From Hoeflea sp. (GTDB taxonomy: Bacteria > Pseudomonadota > Alphaproteobacteria > Rhizobiales > Rhizobiaceae), in assembly GCF_030682515.1 (NCBI RefSeq), contig NZ_JAUXOD010000070.1, forward strand, positions 1-56,529: DNA of 56,529 nt, read 5' to 3'. Positions 45,249 to 54,818 of this stretch are shown one piece after another (the first letter of the stretch is position 1; the number at the start of each line of letters is the position of its first letter). A model generated the notes under the pieces. The model did no database searches. It was not told the origin of the DNA and saw only the letters and a program-made list of their open reading frames with translations. A program made the translations under genes and the position numbers.

Positions 45249-45632
45249 TCACGCCACCTGGGCGGTGACCTCGATCTCGATCAGCATGTCCGGCCGGATC
45301 AGCTGGCAGACGATCATCGTCGCCGCCGGATCGATGCCGCCCAGATGGTCTGCCAGCACCGGCGCGACAGCGTCGAAATGATCGGGGCTGGTGACATAGT
45401 ACCGCACCCGCACGATGTCGCTGAGGCTTGCGTCCAGCGCTGCCAGCGAGGCGGCGATGGTTTTGAAGCAGTTGCGCGCCTGATCCGCCACGTCGGCGGG
45501 CATTGCCATCGTGGCGTAGTCATAGCCGGTCGTGCCCGAGACATGCACGAACGGCCCCTGCCGCACAGCGCGGGAGTAAGCTGCCGCCTTCTCGAAGGGC
45601 GAGCCGGTGGAATGCTTGCGTCTGTCCGTCAT
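45249..45632 (-). CDS. RidA-family (YjgF) protein
   Basis: A 127-residue RidA-like protein. RidA hydrolyses reactive enamine/imine intermediates that PLP enzymes release. Features: SPFEKAAAYSRAVRQGPFVHVSGTTGYDY at the N-terminus, QARNCFKTIAASLAALDASLSDIVRVRYYV in the middle, and CQLIRPDMLIEIEVTAQVA at the end. The catalytic Arg position is R113 in LIRPDMLIEIE. It follows the aminotransferase gene by 29 bases on the same strand, so both are likely made together and act on related intermediates. Subfamily (RidA versus Rid2-Rid7) is not decided. Confidence 0.88.
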   Translation of the reverse strand: MTDRRKHSTGSPFEKAAAYSRAVRQGPFVHVSGTTGYDYATMAMPADVADQARNCFKTIAASLAALDASLSDIVRVRYYVTSPDHFDAVAPVLADHLGGIDPAATMIVCQLIRPDMLIEIEVTAQVA

Positions 45633-45661
45633 CTTCTGCCTCCGATGCTCGGTCGGATCCC

Positions 45662-46528
45662 TCAGCCGTGCGCCCAGTCCATGTAGAGTTCGCGCGCATT
45701 GCGCGCCACCGGGCCCGCCTGCAGCTCGCGGCCCTCGATGCGGATGATGGGAACCACCTTGGAGTGGTTGCCGGTCGAGAAGATCTCGTCGGCATCCATG
45801 AAGTCGCCGACCGACAGCGACTTCTCGACCACCTCGGTTCCGGCCTCGCGCAGCAGCCTGATGGTGCGCGAGCGGGTGATGCCCGACAGGAACGTGCCGT
45901 TCGGCGCCGGCGTGAACACCACTCCGTCCTTGACCATGAAGATGTTCGAGGTGCCGGTTTCGGCGACATTGCCGAGCATGTCGAGCACCAGCGCGTTGTC
46001 GAAGCCGCGCGACTTGGCCTCCATGATCGCCCGGCCGTTGTTGGGGTAGAGGCACCCGGCCTTGGCGTTGGTCGGCGCGGTCTCGTAGGTCGGACGCCGG
46101 AACGGCGAGACCGAGACCGAGAATCCCGACGAGGCGATCATCGGGCTTTCGAACAGGCACAGGCAGAACCGCGTCGAGTCCGGATCGGCCGGCACCGACA
46201 TGTAGCCGCCATGCTCGGCCCAGTACATCGGCTTGATATAGACGGCGGTCTTGCCGTCGAATTTCTTGAGTCCCTCGCGCGCCAGGCCTTCGATCGTCCC
46301 GGCCTCCATCGTCGCGCGCATGCCCAGCGCATCGGCCGAGCGGTTGATCCGCGCGCAGTGCAGGTCGAGATCCGGGGCCACGCCGTCGAACCAGCGCGCG
46401 CCGTCGAACACGGTCGATCCCAGCCACATGGCATGGCTGACCGGGCCGATCAGCGGCGGATTGCCCTCGATCCAGTCGCCGTCCACATAGGTCCAGGTCT
46501 TGGTGCGCGCTTGGGTGTTGACGGCCAT
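45662..46528 (-). CDS. Branched-chain-type (class IV) aminotransferase
   Basis: A 288-residue class IV PLP aminotransferase. It shows WIEGNPPLIGPVSHAMWLGSTVFDGARWFDG (N-terminal fold), AVYIKPMYW, GCLYPNNGRAIMEAKSRGFDNALVLDMLGNVAETGTSNIFMV and FLSGITRSRTIRLLREAG, which places it near branched-chain aminotransferase (IlvE-like). Such proteins exchange the amino group between branched-chain amino acids or related amines and 2-oxoglutarate/pyruvate. The ATG at 46528 has AGGAGA in front; upstream frame to 46672 is not used. It pairs with the RidA gene. IlvE itself or a beta-transaminase cannot be separated by eye. Confidence 0.83.
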   Translation of the reverse strand: MAVNTQARTKTWTYVDGDWIEGNPPLIGPVSHAMWLGSTVFDGARWFDGVAPDLDLHCARINRSADALGMRATMEAGTIEGLAREGLKKFDGKTAVYIKPMYWAEHGGYMSVPADPDSTRFCLCLFESPMIASSGFSVSVSPFRRPTYETAPTNAKAGCLYPNNGRAIMEAKSRGFDNALVLDMLGNVAETGTSNIFMVKDGVVFTPAPNGTFLSGITRSRTIRLLREAGTEVVEKSLSVGDFMDADEIFSTGNHSKVVPIIRIEGRELQAGPVARNARELYMDWAHG

Positions 46529-46796
46529 GGGGATCTCCTGAAGGGTATTGTCGGTTCGCGATAGACAATCGGACGCCGCCGCCGCCGCCGTCAAGTCATG
46601 GCGGAGGTCCGGCGCCCACGAATTCTCGCAATCGCACGATCCTTGCGCGCGCCCCGGTGGATCGGGAAACAAAAGGGCGTGATCGGCGGCGCGGAGGCCC
46701 GGGGGCCGCGGTCATCGGACCGGGCGCGGCGTGCGCGACCGCTTGACTGTTGCACTGCAACATGAGCATCGTGGACTGAAACGGGAGACAGTGCTG

Positions 46797-47450
46797 ATGG
46801 CCCACGCCGCCTATGTGTTCGACGCCTATGGAACCCTGTTCGACGTACATGCGGCGGTGCGCCGTCATGCCGACGCGATTGGCCCCGGCGGGCAGCAATT
46901 GTCCGACATCTGGCGGGCCAAGCAGCTCGAATATTCCTGGACCCGGGCCCTGATGCGCGAGTGGAAGGATTTCTGGACATTGACCGAAGAGGCGCTCGAC
47001 CATGCGCTCGAGCGGGTCCCCAGCGCCGACAAGAGCCTGCGCGCCGATCTGCTCGACGCCTATTTCAAGCTCGACTGCTACCCGGAAGTCCCCGCAGTGC
47101 TGAAATCGCTCAAGGCCGGCGGCGCGCGGGTGGCGATCCTGTCGAACGGCTCCGTGGCGATGCTCGATTCGGCGGTCAGGAACGCCGCGCTCGACATGGT
47201 CATCGACGATGTATTCTCGGTCGATGCGCTCAGGACCTTCAAGACCGATCCGGCGGTCTACGACATGGTCACCACCGCCTACCGTCTTTATCCCGACGCC
47301 GTGTCGTTCCAGTCCTCCAATCGCTGGGATGTGGCGGGCGCGAAGAAGTTCGGCTTCCGCACGGTATGGATCAACCGCGCCGGGATGCCCGACGAATACA
47401 GGGATCTGTCGCCATCGCTGATCCTGCCCGATCTCAACGGCGTCGGATGA
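46797..47450 (+). CDS. Haloacid dehalogenase, type II
   Basis: A 217-residue HAD-family hydrolase. The nucleophile is D9 in YVFDAYGTLFDVHA. The type II L-2-haloacid dehalogenase pattern follows: LEYSWTRALM, ILSNGSVAML, FKTDPAVYDMV (Lys) and SSNRWDVAGAKKFGFRTVWINRAG, whose Ser-Asn-x-x-Asp cluster is diagnostic. It cleaves halide from 2-haloalkanoic acids with inversion. Start at the ATG 46797 behind GGGAGA; a GTG two codons earlier is also possible. A weak hairpin CCCCGC...GCGGGG (47453-47478) follows. Natural substrate unknown. Confidence 0.88.
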   Translation: MAHAAYVFDAYGTLFDVHAAVRRHADAIGPGGQQLSDIWRAKQLEYSWTRALMREWKDFWTLTEEALDHALERVPSADKSLRADLLDAYFKLDCYPEVPAVLKSLKAGGARVAILSNGSVAMLDSAVRNAALDMVIDDVFSVDALRTFKTDPAVYDMVTTAYRLYPDAVSFQSSNRWDVAGAKKFGFRTVWINRAGMPDEYRDLSPSLILPDLNGVG

Positions 47451-47658
47451 AGCCCCGCCCGCGGGCCTTCACGCGGGGTTCACGGCTATTTCATCTCAAA
47501 CGCGGCCACTGTGGCAAGTTCACCACAAGCCTGGCGCGTCATGGTCACAATCGGGCCGCAAACCTCACCCCGCTCGATGAGTCGAACCGGCTCGTTTTCG
47601 TCTGACCATTTCCAAGAGGGTGCTTTCCCGGCGCCCTGACCACAGGACCGCCTGCCCC

Positions 47659-48426
47659 ATGACCGGACACAAAGACCACACCCCGACGCGGCTCGGCGCC
47701 GCACCGCGCGGCCCTGACCTCACCGCCTTGACCCGGCGCGGGTTCCTGGCGCTCGGAACCGCCGCCACCGCGACCCTCGCCGGCTGCGCCGCAACGTCGA
47801 CCCAGCAATTCGTGGCCGAGACGTCGCCGATCTACCGCACCCCGGACAACCGCGGCAGCGGCATGGGCCGCACCTCGCCTCTGTATGACAGCATGTACGG
47901 CCCCAAGCTCGACGAGCCGTTTCCGCTGCCCGCCATTCCCTATCACGAGATCGATCCGGCCTATCTGCGCCAGGAAGTGGCCGATCCGACCGGCGAGCGG
48001 CCCGGCACCATCGTGGTCAGCACATCCGACCGCTTCCTCTATCTCGTGCGCGAAAACGGCCGGGCCATGCGCTACGGCGTCGGCATCGGCCGGGCCGGAT
48101 TCTCCTGGTCGGGCAGGGCTATCGTGCAGTGGAAGCAGAAATGGCCGAAATGGACCCCGCCAACGGACATGATCGCGCGCCAGCCGGAACTCGAGCGCTG
48201 GTCGGCCGCCAATGGCGGCATGCCGCCCGGTCTCGACAATCCGCTCGGCGCCCGCGCGCTCTACATCTTCCAGGACGGCGTGGACACGCTCTACCGCGTC
48301 CATGGCAGCCCCGAATACAAATCCATCGGCCAGGCGGTGTCGTCAGGCTGCGTGCGGCTGATCAACCAGGACATCTGCGATCTCTATGACCGGGTGCCGA
48401 CACGGACTCCGATCCTGGTGGTCTGA
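47659..48426 (+). CDS. L,D-transpeptidase (YkuD family) lipoprotein
   Basis: A 255-residue exported enzyme. The N-terminus has a twin-arginine-like LTRRGFLALGTAATATLAGC, whose Cys43 forms a lipobox. The catalytic domain ends with HGSPEYKSIGQAVSSGCVRLIN, holding His215 and the nucleophile C231 of the HxxS(...)SSGCxR motif. L,D-transpeptidases make 3-3 cross-links in peptidoglycan or attach proteins to it in the periplasm. Rhizobiales have many such genes, in line with their unipolar growth. The start at 47659 is preferred over 47620. An M23-type lipoprotein gene follows on the same strand. Confidence 0.92.
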   Translation: MTGHKDHTPTRLGAAPRGPDLTALTRRGFLALGTAATATLAGCAATSTQQFVAETSPIYRTPDNRGSGMGRTSPLYDSMYGPKLDEPFPLPAIPYHEIDPAYLRQEVADPTGERPGTIVVSTSDRFLYLVRENGRAMRYGVGIGRAGFSWSGRAIVQWKQKWPKWTPPTDMIARQPELERWSAANGGMPPGLDNPLGARALYIFQDGVDTLYRVHGSPEYKSIGQAVSSGCVRLINQDICDLYDRVPTRTPILVV

Positions 48427-48629
48427 CGCCTGTCGCGCCCGGATAGGGTCATCCCGGCGACACTGGACAGGCAGTCCGCGATGGCAGCCGCTTTTCCCTG
48501 CGGCGAGATGCCCATCAGGCTGTGCATGACGGCCCCGAGCGGATTGAGAGCCGGCGCAGGATCATGCTACCAGAACAGGCGTGGCCGGACGGCAATAAGG
48601 TCGCTCCGGCGGGCCGCAGGGGCGGGCGC

Positions 48630-49247
48630 ATGACCGAGCGGGGTCTCTTATCCGTGGTTCTGGCCGTGGTGGCGTCAGCGATGCTCGCCGCAGGATGTGT
48701 TCCGCAGGACCATGGATGGACTTCGCTCTACAAGCCGGCGCAGGAGCGCAAGATCAGGGTGACGATGCCGCGGAACGCGCCGTCGATCTCGCAGCAGTTC
48801 CTGTTCACCACCCATGACGCCAAGCATATCGGCATCGATGTCATTGGCAAGGTCGGAACCCCCGTCATCGCCGTCGCCGACGGATGGGTCCGGGATTCGT
48901 ATTTCGAGCCGGCCTATGGCAACCGGATCGAGATCGACCACGGCTCCGACGTCCGCGGCAGGCGCACGGTGACGGTCTACAAGCATCTCAAGGACCGTCT
49001 TGTCAGCGATGGCGCCTGGGTTGCGCGCGGCCAGCAGATCGCCTCGCTCGGAACCACCGGCATGCTCGGCGGCGGCATCCCGCATCTGCATTTCGAACTG
49101 TACCGGCAACAGGGCTCGCAGGGCGAGACGCCCACCGATCCGCATCTCTTCTGGGCCGACGGGGTCGGCCGGGTGACCTGCTTCGATGCGCTTGCGACCT
49201 ATCCGTCCGGCGATTTCCGGATGACCTATCCGGTACCCTGCCGCTGA
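48630..49247 (+). CDS. M23 (LytM) family peptidase lipoprotein
   Basis: A 205-residue lipoprotein: signal GLLSVVLAVVASAMLAAGC ends in a lipobox. The LytM fold has AKHIGIDVIGKVGTPVIAVADGWV (His and Asp zinc ligands) and GIPHLHFELYRQQG (the HxH motif), so the zinc site looks complete and the protein is probably an active cell-wall endopeptidase. The start at 48630 gives a proper signal peptide; the frame opens earlier at 48522. It lies 203 bases after the L,D-transpeptidase gene, suggesting related work on peptidoglycan. Confidence 0.88.
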   Translation: MTERGLLSVVLAVVASAMLAAGCVPQDHGWTSLYKPAQERKIRVTMPRNAPSISQQFLFTTHDAKHIGIDVIGKVGTPVIAVADGWVRDSYFEPAYGNRIEIDHGSDVRGRRTVTVYKHLKDRLVSDGAWVARGQQIASLGTTGMLGGGIPHLHFELYRQQGSQGETPTDPHLFWADGVGRVTCFDALATYPSGDFRMTYPVPCR

Positions 49248-49279
49248 GAGCGGCTGCGGGAGCCTCCGCCCCGGCGGGG

Positions 49280-50857
49280 TCAGAACCCCTTCTTGATCGA
49301 CCCCAGAATGCCGCGCACCAGGGCCCGGCCGAGCGAATTGGCCGCCGAGCGCGCCACCGACTTGATCACCGTTTCGGTAACCGTCTGGCGCTGATAGCCC
49401 GGCCGCGACCGGGGTGCGGTCTTGCGGGGGGTGGGAGCGCGCTCCTCCGCCGCGTCGTCGCCATAGCCGGGCAGGGTCCAGCGGCGGCTTTCGGGGCGCT
49501 TCGCCTCCGTTGCCTCCTCGCGGGCGCGCTCCTCGTCTTCCGCCTTGGCGGCTTCCTCGGCGCGGCGCTGCAGCATCTCGAAGGCGCTGTCGCGATCCAG
49601 ATCTTCGTCATACTGGCCGGCGACGGGGCTGACCGCCATGACCTTCTGCCGCTCGGCCTCGGTGACCGGCCCGAGCCTTGACGCGGGCGGCCGGATCAGC
49701 GTGCGCTCGACCATCGATGGCACGCCCTTGGCGCCAAGGGTCGAGACCAGCGCCTCGCCGACGCCCAACTGGGTGATGGCCTCGAAACAGTCGAAGGCCG
49801 GGTTGGGCCGGAAGGTCTGGGCCGCCACTTTCACCGCCTTCTGCTCGCGCGGCGTATAGGCCCGGAGCGCGTGCTGGATCCGGTTGCCGAGCTGCGACAG
49901 CACGGTTTCGGGCACGTCGAGCGGGTTCTGGGTGACGAAATAGACGCCCACGCCCTTCGAGCGGATCAGCCGGACCACCTGCTCGACCCGGTCGATCAGG
50001 ATCTTGGGCGCCTCGTCGAACAACAGATGCGCCTCGTCGAAGAAGAACACCAGCCGCGGCTTGTCGGGATCGCCGACCTCGGGCAGTTCCTCGAACAGCT
50101 CCGACAAGAGCCACAACAGGAACGTGCCGTAGAGCCTCGGATTCATCATCAATTTGTCGGCCGCCAGCACCGAGATCGCGCCGCGCCCGTCATTGGTGGT
50201 GCGCATGATGTCGGCGATCCTGAGCGCCGGTTCGCCGAAGAAATGCTCCGCGCCCTGCTGCTCGAGCACCAGCAGACCGCGCTGGATCGTGGCCAGCGAC
50301 TGCTTGGTGATGTTGCCATACCTGGCCGACAATTTCTCGGTCTCGCCCGCCATGTGGGTCAGCAGCGCCTGCAGGTCCTTGAGATCGAGAAGCGGCAGGC
50401 CGTTTTCGTCGGCCAGCTTGAAGGCGATGTTGAGCACGCCCTCCTGGGCCTCGGACATGTTCATCAGCCGCGCCAGCAGAAGCGGGCCCATTTCGGTGAT
50501 CGTGGTGCGGACCCGGTGGCCCTTCTCGCCGAACAGGTCCCAGAAGATCACCGGGAATTCCTGGAACTCGTAGGGGTCAAGGCCGATCGCCTTGGCGCGC
50601 TTCTCCAGGAAATCCTTGTGTTCGCCGATCGCGGCGATGCCGGACAGATCGCCCTTGATGTCGGCGCAGAACACCGGCACGCCGGCATTGGAGAAGCTTT
50701 CGGCCAGGATCTGCAGCGTCACTGTCTTGCCGGTGCCGGTAGCGCCGGTGATCAGCCCGTGCCGGTTGGCGAAAGTGAGGTCGAGATACTCGCCCTTGTT
50801 GACGCTGTCGTCGGGATTGCGGCTGGTGCCTAGATAGAGCTTGCCTTCTTCGAGCAT
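49280..50857 (-). CDS. HerA/YjgR-like ATPase (DUF853)
   Basis: A 525-residue P-loop ATPase of the HerA-type helicase C-terminal family (DUF853, YjgR). Walker A is [21 protein letters not shown], Walker [17 protein letters not shown], and the N-terminus [20 protein letters not shown] is the YjgR signature. The central part binds ATP and likely forms a hexamer. The C-terminal ~110 residues are charged ([20 protein letters not shown]) and then basic, ending in [26 protein letters not shown]. The precise function is unknown despite wide distribution. Start at 50857; the in-frame ATG at 50899 is less conserved. Confidence 0.88.
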   Translation of the reverse strand: MLEEGKLYLGTSRNPDDSVNKGEYLDLTFANRHGLITGATGTGKTVTLQILAESFSNAGVPVFCADIKGDLSGIAAIGEHKDFLEKRAKAIGLDPYEFQEFPVIFWDLFGEKGHRVRTTITEMGPLLLARLMNMSEAQEGVLNIAFKLADENGLPLLDLKDLQALLTHMAGETEKLSARYGNITKQSLATIQRGLLVLEQQGAEHFFGEPALRIADIMRTTNDGRGAISVLAADKLMMNPRLYGTFLLWLLSELFEELPEVGDPDKPRLVFFFDEAHLLFDEAPKILIDRVEQVVRLIRSKGVGVYFVTQNPLDVPETVLSQLGNRIQHALRAYTPREQKAVKVAAQTFRPNPAFDCFEAITQLGVGEALVSTLGAKGVPSMVERTLIRPPASRLGPVTEAERQKVMAVSPVAGQYDEDLDRDSAFEMLQRRAEEAAKAEDEERAREEATEAKRPESRRWTLPGYGDDAAEERAPTPRKTAPRSRPGYQRQTVTETVIKSVARSAANSLGRALVRGILGSIKKGF

Positions 50858-51173
50858 GTCGTCCTCGTGCTGCGCCGGTCGTGTCTGTCGCTGTCGCATG
50901 CGCCGCGCGCAGGCTTCGGGGATTCCTTATAGGCAAGCCGCGCCGCCGGAACAATGGTTTGATGGCGATCCATCGCGGCCCGCGCGGCCCGCGCCGCAAC
51001 AGCCTCGGGAAAGCTTGTCCGCCTAGGGTTCGACAGCACAGAGCCAGGGGAAATGCGGGCGCCATGGAGCATGGGGCGACACCAGAGCCTGAACGCGCCT
51101 GCCGGCTGCCAAGCCCGGCGGGCCCTCCCGCCTGTGCGCGACGACCGGCCCGGCCGGTCGCGGGAGCCGTGGC
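50858..51173. other. Intergenic region without recognised gene
   Basis: This 316-base gap separates the divergent HerA-like and rfbF genes. It is GC-rich throughout, with no repeat, hairpin or RNA gene that I can see. GGGAGCC (51161-51167) is the likely ribosome site of rfbF. The promoters of both neighbours must lie here. Confidence 0.4.
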
Positions 51174-51944
51174 ATGAAAGTCGTCATCCTCGCCGGCGGG
51201 CTCGGCTCGCGCCTGTCCGAAGAGACCCATCTCAAGCCCAAGCCCATGGTCGAGATCGGCGGCCGCCCGATCCTGTGGCACATCATGAAGCTCTATCACG
51301 GCCATGGCCTCAGAGATTTCGTCATCTGCTGCGGCTTCCGCGGCTATGTGATCAAGGAATATTTCGCCAACTACGCCCTGCACATGTCGGACATGACCTT
51401 CGACATGTCCGACAACACCGTGCATTTCCACCGCCAGAGCGCCGAGGACTGGCGGGTCACGCTGGTCGACACCGGCGAGACCACCCTCACCGGCGGAAGA
51501 TTGAAGCGCGTCGCGCCCTATCTCGAGACCGAGGAGAGCTTCTGCTTCACTTATGGCGACGGCCTCTCGGATGTCGACATCTCCGCCACCATGGCGTTCC
51601 ACAAGACCCATGGCCGCCTGGCGACGGTGACCGCGGTGCGCCCGCCCGCCCGCTTCGGCGCGCTCAAGCTCGACGGCGACAGGGTCGAGGGCTTCATCGA
51701 GAAGCCCGAGGGCGAGGGCGGGTTCATCAATGGCGGGTTCTTTGTCCTGTCCCATGGGGTGCTCGACCGGATCGAGGGCGACCGCACCAGCTTCGAGGGC
51801 GAACCGCTGGCGCAACTCGCGGCCGAGGGCGAGTTGCGCGCCTTCTTTCATCGCGGCTTCTGGCAGCCGATGGACACGCTGCGCGACAAGACCATGCTGG
51901 AAACGCTCTGGACGGAAGGGGCGGCGCCTTGGAAGAGCTGGTGA
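51174..51944 (+). CDS. rfbF: Glucose-1-phosphate cytidylyltransferase
   Basis: A 256-residue nucleotidyltransferase making CDP-glucose from CTP and glucose 1-phosphate. The nucleotide loop is VVILAGGLGSRLSEETHLKPKPMVEIGGRPILWHIMKLY, the CDP-glucose enzymes' hallmark. It also has FCFTYGDGLSDVDISATMAFHK with the metal Asp, and FGALKLDGDRVEGFIEKPEGEGGFINGGFFVL. It is the first step of CDP-deoxysugar synthesis for surface polysaccharide or O-antigen. The stop overlaps the next start (GTGA). Confidence 0.94.
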   Translation: MKVVILAGGLGSRLSEETHLKPKPMVEIGGRPILWHIMKLYHGHGLRDFVICCGFRGYVIKEYFANYALHMSDMTFDMSDNTVHFHRQSAEDWRVTLVDTGETTLTGGRLKRVAPYLETEESFCFTYGDGLSDVDISATMAFHKTHGRLATVTAVRPPARFGALKLDGDRVEGFIEKPEGEGGFINGGFFVLSHGVLDRIEGDRTSFEGEPLAQLAAEGELRAFFHRGFWQPMDTLRDKTMLETLWTEGAAPWKSW

Positions 51945-53029
51945 CCCAGGCCTTGCCCGATCCGGACTTCTGGCGGGGGCGCAAGGTGCTCCTGACCGGC
52001 CACACCGGGTTCAAAGGCTCGTGGCTGCTGTTCTGGCTCGAAGCCATGGGCGCCGAGGTGAGCGGCTGCGCCTTGCCGCCCGAACAACCCGCCGCGCTGT
52101 TTCCGCTGCTGCATGCCCAGGACCGTCTCTCGGGCGAGATCGCCGACATCCGCGATGCCCATGAGCTTGGCAATCTTGTCGAGCGGGCCCGGCCGGAGAT
52201 CGTGCTCCACCTGGCGGCCCAGTCGCTGGTCAGGCGCAGCTATGCCGATCCGGTGGGCACCTTCGCCACCAATGTGACCGGCACCAACAATCTGATGCAG
52301 GCGCTGGCGCGCACCGGCACGGCGCGTGCCATCGTGGTGACCACGACCGACAAGGTCTACCGCAATTCCGGCGACGGCCACAGGTTTCGCGAGACCGATC
52401 CGCTGGGCGGCGAGGATCCCTATTCCGCCAGCAAGGCGGCCTGCGAAATGGTGGTGGCCGGCTGGCGCGCCCATTTCGAGAACGCCCGCTGCGGCATCGC
52501 CACGGCGCGGGCCGGCAACGTCATCGGCGGCGGAGACTGGGCCGAGGACCGGCTGTTTCCCGATGCGGTCCGGGCCTGGTCGAAGGGAGAGGTCCTGACG
52601 GTGCGCCGGCCCTTCGCGACAAGGCCATGGCAGCATGTGCTCGAACCGCTGCGCGGCTACCTGGTGCTGGCCGAACGGCTGGCCTCCGGCGCCGACCTTG
52701 CGCCCGCCTACAATTTCGGCCCCACGGGGGACAGCGCCGCGGTGCGCGACGTGCTGACGCTCGCCGCCAGCCATTTCGGCAGCGCCGGCATCGAATATGA
52801 TGAGACGCCTGAAGGCCCGGCGGAGGCCCATGCGCTGGCGCTCGATCCCGCGCTCGCCGCCGCCGATCTCGACGTCTCCGGCCTCTGGAAGCTCGACCAG
52901 ACCGTGGCCCTGACCGCGCGCTGGTACCGCGATCTGCTGGATGGCCGCCCCGGCCGGGATCTGTGCGAGGAAGACCACAGCGCCTACATCCATGCGGCGC
53001 GGTCCGCCTCCGCGGGAAGCGGGCGGTGA
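51941..53029 (+). CDS. rfbG: CDP-glucose 4,6-dehydratase
   Basis: A 362-residue extended short-chain dehydrogenase that converts CDP-glucose to CDP-4-keto-6-deoxyglucose. The NAD loop is VLLTGHTGFKGSWLLFWLEAMG, and the active site is VTTTDKVYRNSG with YSASKAACEMVV (Tyr/Lys). AAQSLVRRSYADPVGTFATNV and ARAGNVIGGGDWAEDRLFPD are characteristic of the CDP-glucose enzyme. The GTG at 51941 is taken as start because it overlaps the rfbF stop as GTGA and follows GGAAGAG; TTG at 51929 is an alternative. Confidence 0.93.
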   Translation: MTQALPDPDFWRGRKVLLTGHTGFKGSWLLFWLEAMGAEVSGCALPPEQPAALFPLLHAQDRLSGEIADIRDAHELGNLVERARPEIVLHLAAQSLVRRSYADPVGTFATNVTGTNNLMQALARTGTARAIVVTTTDKVYRNSGDGHRFRETDPLGGEDPYSASKAACEMVVAGWRAHFENARCGIATARAGNVIGGGDWAEDRLFPDAVRAWSKGEVLTVRRPFATRPWQHVLEPLRGYLVLAERLASGADLAPAYNFGPTGDSAAVRDVLTLAASHFGSAGIEYDETPEGPAEAHALALDPALAAADLDVSGLWKLDQTVALTARWYRDLLDGRPGRDLCEEDHSAYIHAARSASAGSGR

Positions 53030-53589
53030 GCGCGCCGGTCTTTGCCCTGACGTCGCTGATGCCGGACCTGCCGGCAGGTCCCGTGCTTGTGGGCCGCACG
53101 CCGCTTGTCGACGACCGCGGCGCCTTTGCCCGGATCTTCTGCGCCGAAGCGTTGGCCGAGATCGGCTGGCCCGGGCCGGTCGCCCAGATCAATCACAGTC
53201 ACACGGTGCGGCGCGGCACCGTGCGCGGCCTGCATTACCAGCTTGCGCCCCATGCCGAGGCCAAGCTCGTGGTCTGCATTCGCGGTGCGGTGCAGGATGT
53301 GGCCGTCGATATCCGCGCGGGAAGCCCCACCCGCTACGCCCATGTCGCGGCCGAACTGTCGGCCGAAACCGCGACCGCGATGTATGTGCCGGAAGGCTTC
53401 GCGCACGGCTTCCAGGCGCTCAGCGACGATGTCGAGCTGATCTACATCCATTCGGCGCCCTATCAGGCGGACGCGGAGGCCGGCCTGCGCCATGACGATC
53501 CGCGCCTGGCCATCGCCTGGCCACTGCCGGTGACGGGCCTGTCGTCGCGCGACGCATCGTTTCCGTTGATCGGGAGCGTCGCGCCATGA
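53026..53589 (+). CDS. dTDP-4-dehydrorhamnose 3,5-epimerase-like sugar epimerase
   Basis: A 187-residue cupin-fold epimerase of the RmlC family. It has DDRGAFARIFCAEALAEIGW, INHSHTVRRGTVRGLHYQLAP (His63-type catalytic region), VCIRGAVQDVAVDIRAGSPT and VPEGFAHGFQALSDDVELIYIHSAPYQADAEAGLRHDDPRLAIAWP. In CDP-sugar cassettes such proteins epimerise the 4-keto-6-deoxy intermediate at C3 and/or C5. The GTG start overlaps the rfbG stop (GTGA); its own stop overlaps the next start (ATGA). Confidence 0.88.
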   Translation: MSAPVFALTSLMPDLPAGPVLVGRTPLVDDRGAFARIFCAEALAEIGWPGPVAQINHSHTVRRGTVRGLHYQLAPHAEAKLVVCIRGAVQDVAVDIRAGSPTRYAHVAAELSAETATAMYVPEGFAHGFQALSDDVELIYIHSAPYQADAEAGLRHDDPRLAIAWPLPVTGLSSRDASFPLIGSVAP

Positions 53590-54818
53590 TGCGCTGCAGG
53601 CATTGCGGCGGCGGCGGTTTCATCCCGTTCCTCGACCTCGGACGGACACCGCCGTCCAATTCCTATCTCCGGGCCGAGGATCTCTCCGGGTCGGAAAAGC
53701 GCTATCCCCTGGTCATCCGTACCTGCACCGCCTGCTGGCTGACCCAGACCGAGGATTTCGCCGACCGGGAAGAGTTCTTTTCGGGCGACTACGCCTATTT
53801 CTCCTCCTTCTCCCGCACCTGGCTCGACCACGCGAGGGCCTATGTCGCGGACATGCGCGACCGCTTCGGCCTCGGCCCCGACAGTCTGGTGGCGGAGATC
53901 GCCGCCAATGACGGCTACCTGCTGCAATATGTGAAGGAACTCGATATTCCCTGCTACGGCGTCGAGCCGACCTATGGCACGGCGCAGGCCGCTCGGGCCA
54001 AAGGCATCGACATCGTCGAGGCGTTCTTCGGGCGCGATCTCGCGACCAGACTTGCGAACGAGGATAGGCAGGCCGATCTTATCGCCGCCAACAATGTGCT
54101 GGCCCATGTGCCCGACATCAACGATTTCGTTTCGGGCTTCGCCCTCCTGCTCAAGCCCGCGGGCGTGGCCACCTTCGAGTTTCCGCATGTGCTCGAAATG
54201 GTGCGCGGCAACCAGTTCGACACCGCCTATCACGAGCACTATTCCTATCTGTCGCTGCTGGCGGTGGAGCGCATTTTCCGTAAGAACGGACTTACGGTGT
54301 TCGATGTGGCCACGACGCCGCACCATGGCGGCAGCCTCAGGGTCTATGCCTGCCGCGCCGACCAGTCCGCCCACGCGGTGGCGCCCGAGGTTGCAGCGAT
54401 GCTCGAGACCGAGCGCCGGGCCGGGCTTGACGGCGAGGCCTTCTATGCGGGCTTCCAGGCGAGCGCGGAAGCCGCGCGGGATGCGTTCCGCCAGTTCCTC
54501 GCCGATGCCCGGGCCGAAGGCCTCAAGGTCGCCGCCTATGGCGCTGCGGCCAAGGGCAACACGCTGTTGAATTTCGCGGGCGCGACCGCGCGCGACATCG
54601 CTTTCGTCGTCGACCGGAACCCGGCCAAGCAGGGGCGCTTCATGCCCGGCTCGCAGATTCCGATCGTGGGCGAGGACCGGCTCATCTCCGAGCAACCAGA
54701 CCGAGTGGTGATCTTGCCATGGAATATCGAGACAGAAATCAGGACCCAGCTTTCCTGTATCAGAGACTGGGGTGGACAGTTCGTGACCGCGATCCCGAGC
54801 CTCGCGATCCGGTCGTGA
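53586..54818 (+). CDS. Sugar C-methyltransferase (NovU/TylC3-like)
   Basis: A 410-residue SAM-dependent methyltransferase of the sugar C-methyltransferase family. The N-terminal zinc-binding domain has CRHCGGGGF and IRTCTACWLTQ (four Cys). The central SAM fold has LVAEIAANDGYLLQYV and NNVLAHVPDINDFV. The motif FEFPHVLEMVRGNQFDTAYHEHYSYLS contains the residues of the active site. The C-terminal domain carries VAAYGAAAKGNTLLNFAG. Relatives methylate C3 of 4-keto-deoxysugars (for example TylC3, NovU for C5), so this cassette should make a branched CDP-deoxysugar. It is the fourth coupled gene of the set. Confidence 0.9.
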   Translation: MMRCRHCGGGGFIPFLDLGRTPPSNSYLRAEDLSGSEKRYPLVIRTCTACWLTQTEDFADREEFFSGDYAYFSSFSRTWLDHARAYVADMRDRFGLGPDSLVAEIAANDGYLLQYVKELDIPCYGVEPTYGTAQAARAKGIDIVEAFFGRDLATRLANEDRQADLIAANNVLAHVPDINDFVSGFALLLKPAGVATFEFPHVLEMVRGNQFDTAYHEHYSYLSLLAVERIFRKNGLTVFDVATTPHHGGSLRVYACRADQSAHAVAPEVAAMLETERRAGLDGEAFYAGFQASAEAARDAFRQFLADARAEGLKVAAYGAAAKGNTLLNFAGATARDIAFVVDRNPAKQGRFMPGSQIPIVGEDRLISEQPDRVVILPWNIETEIRTQLSCIRDWGGQFVTAIPSLAIRS

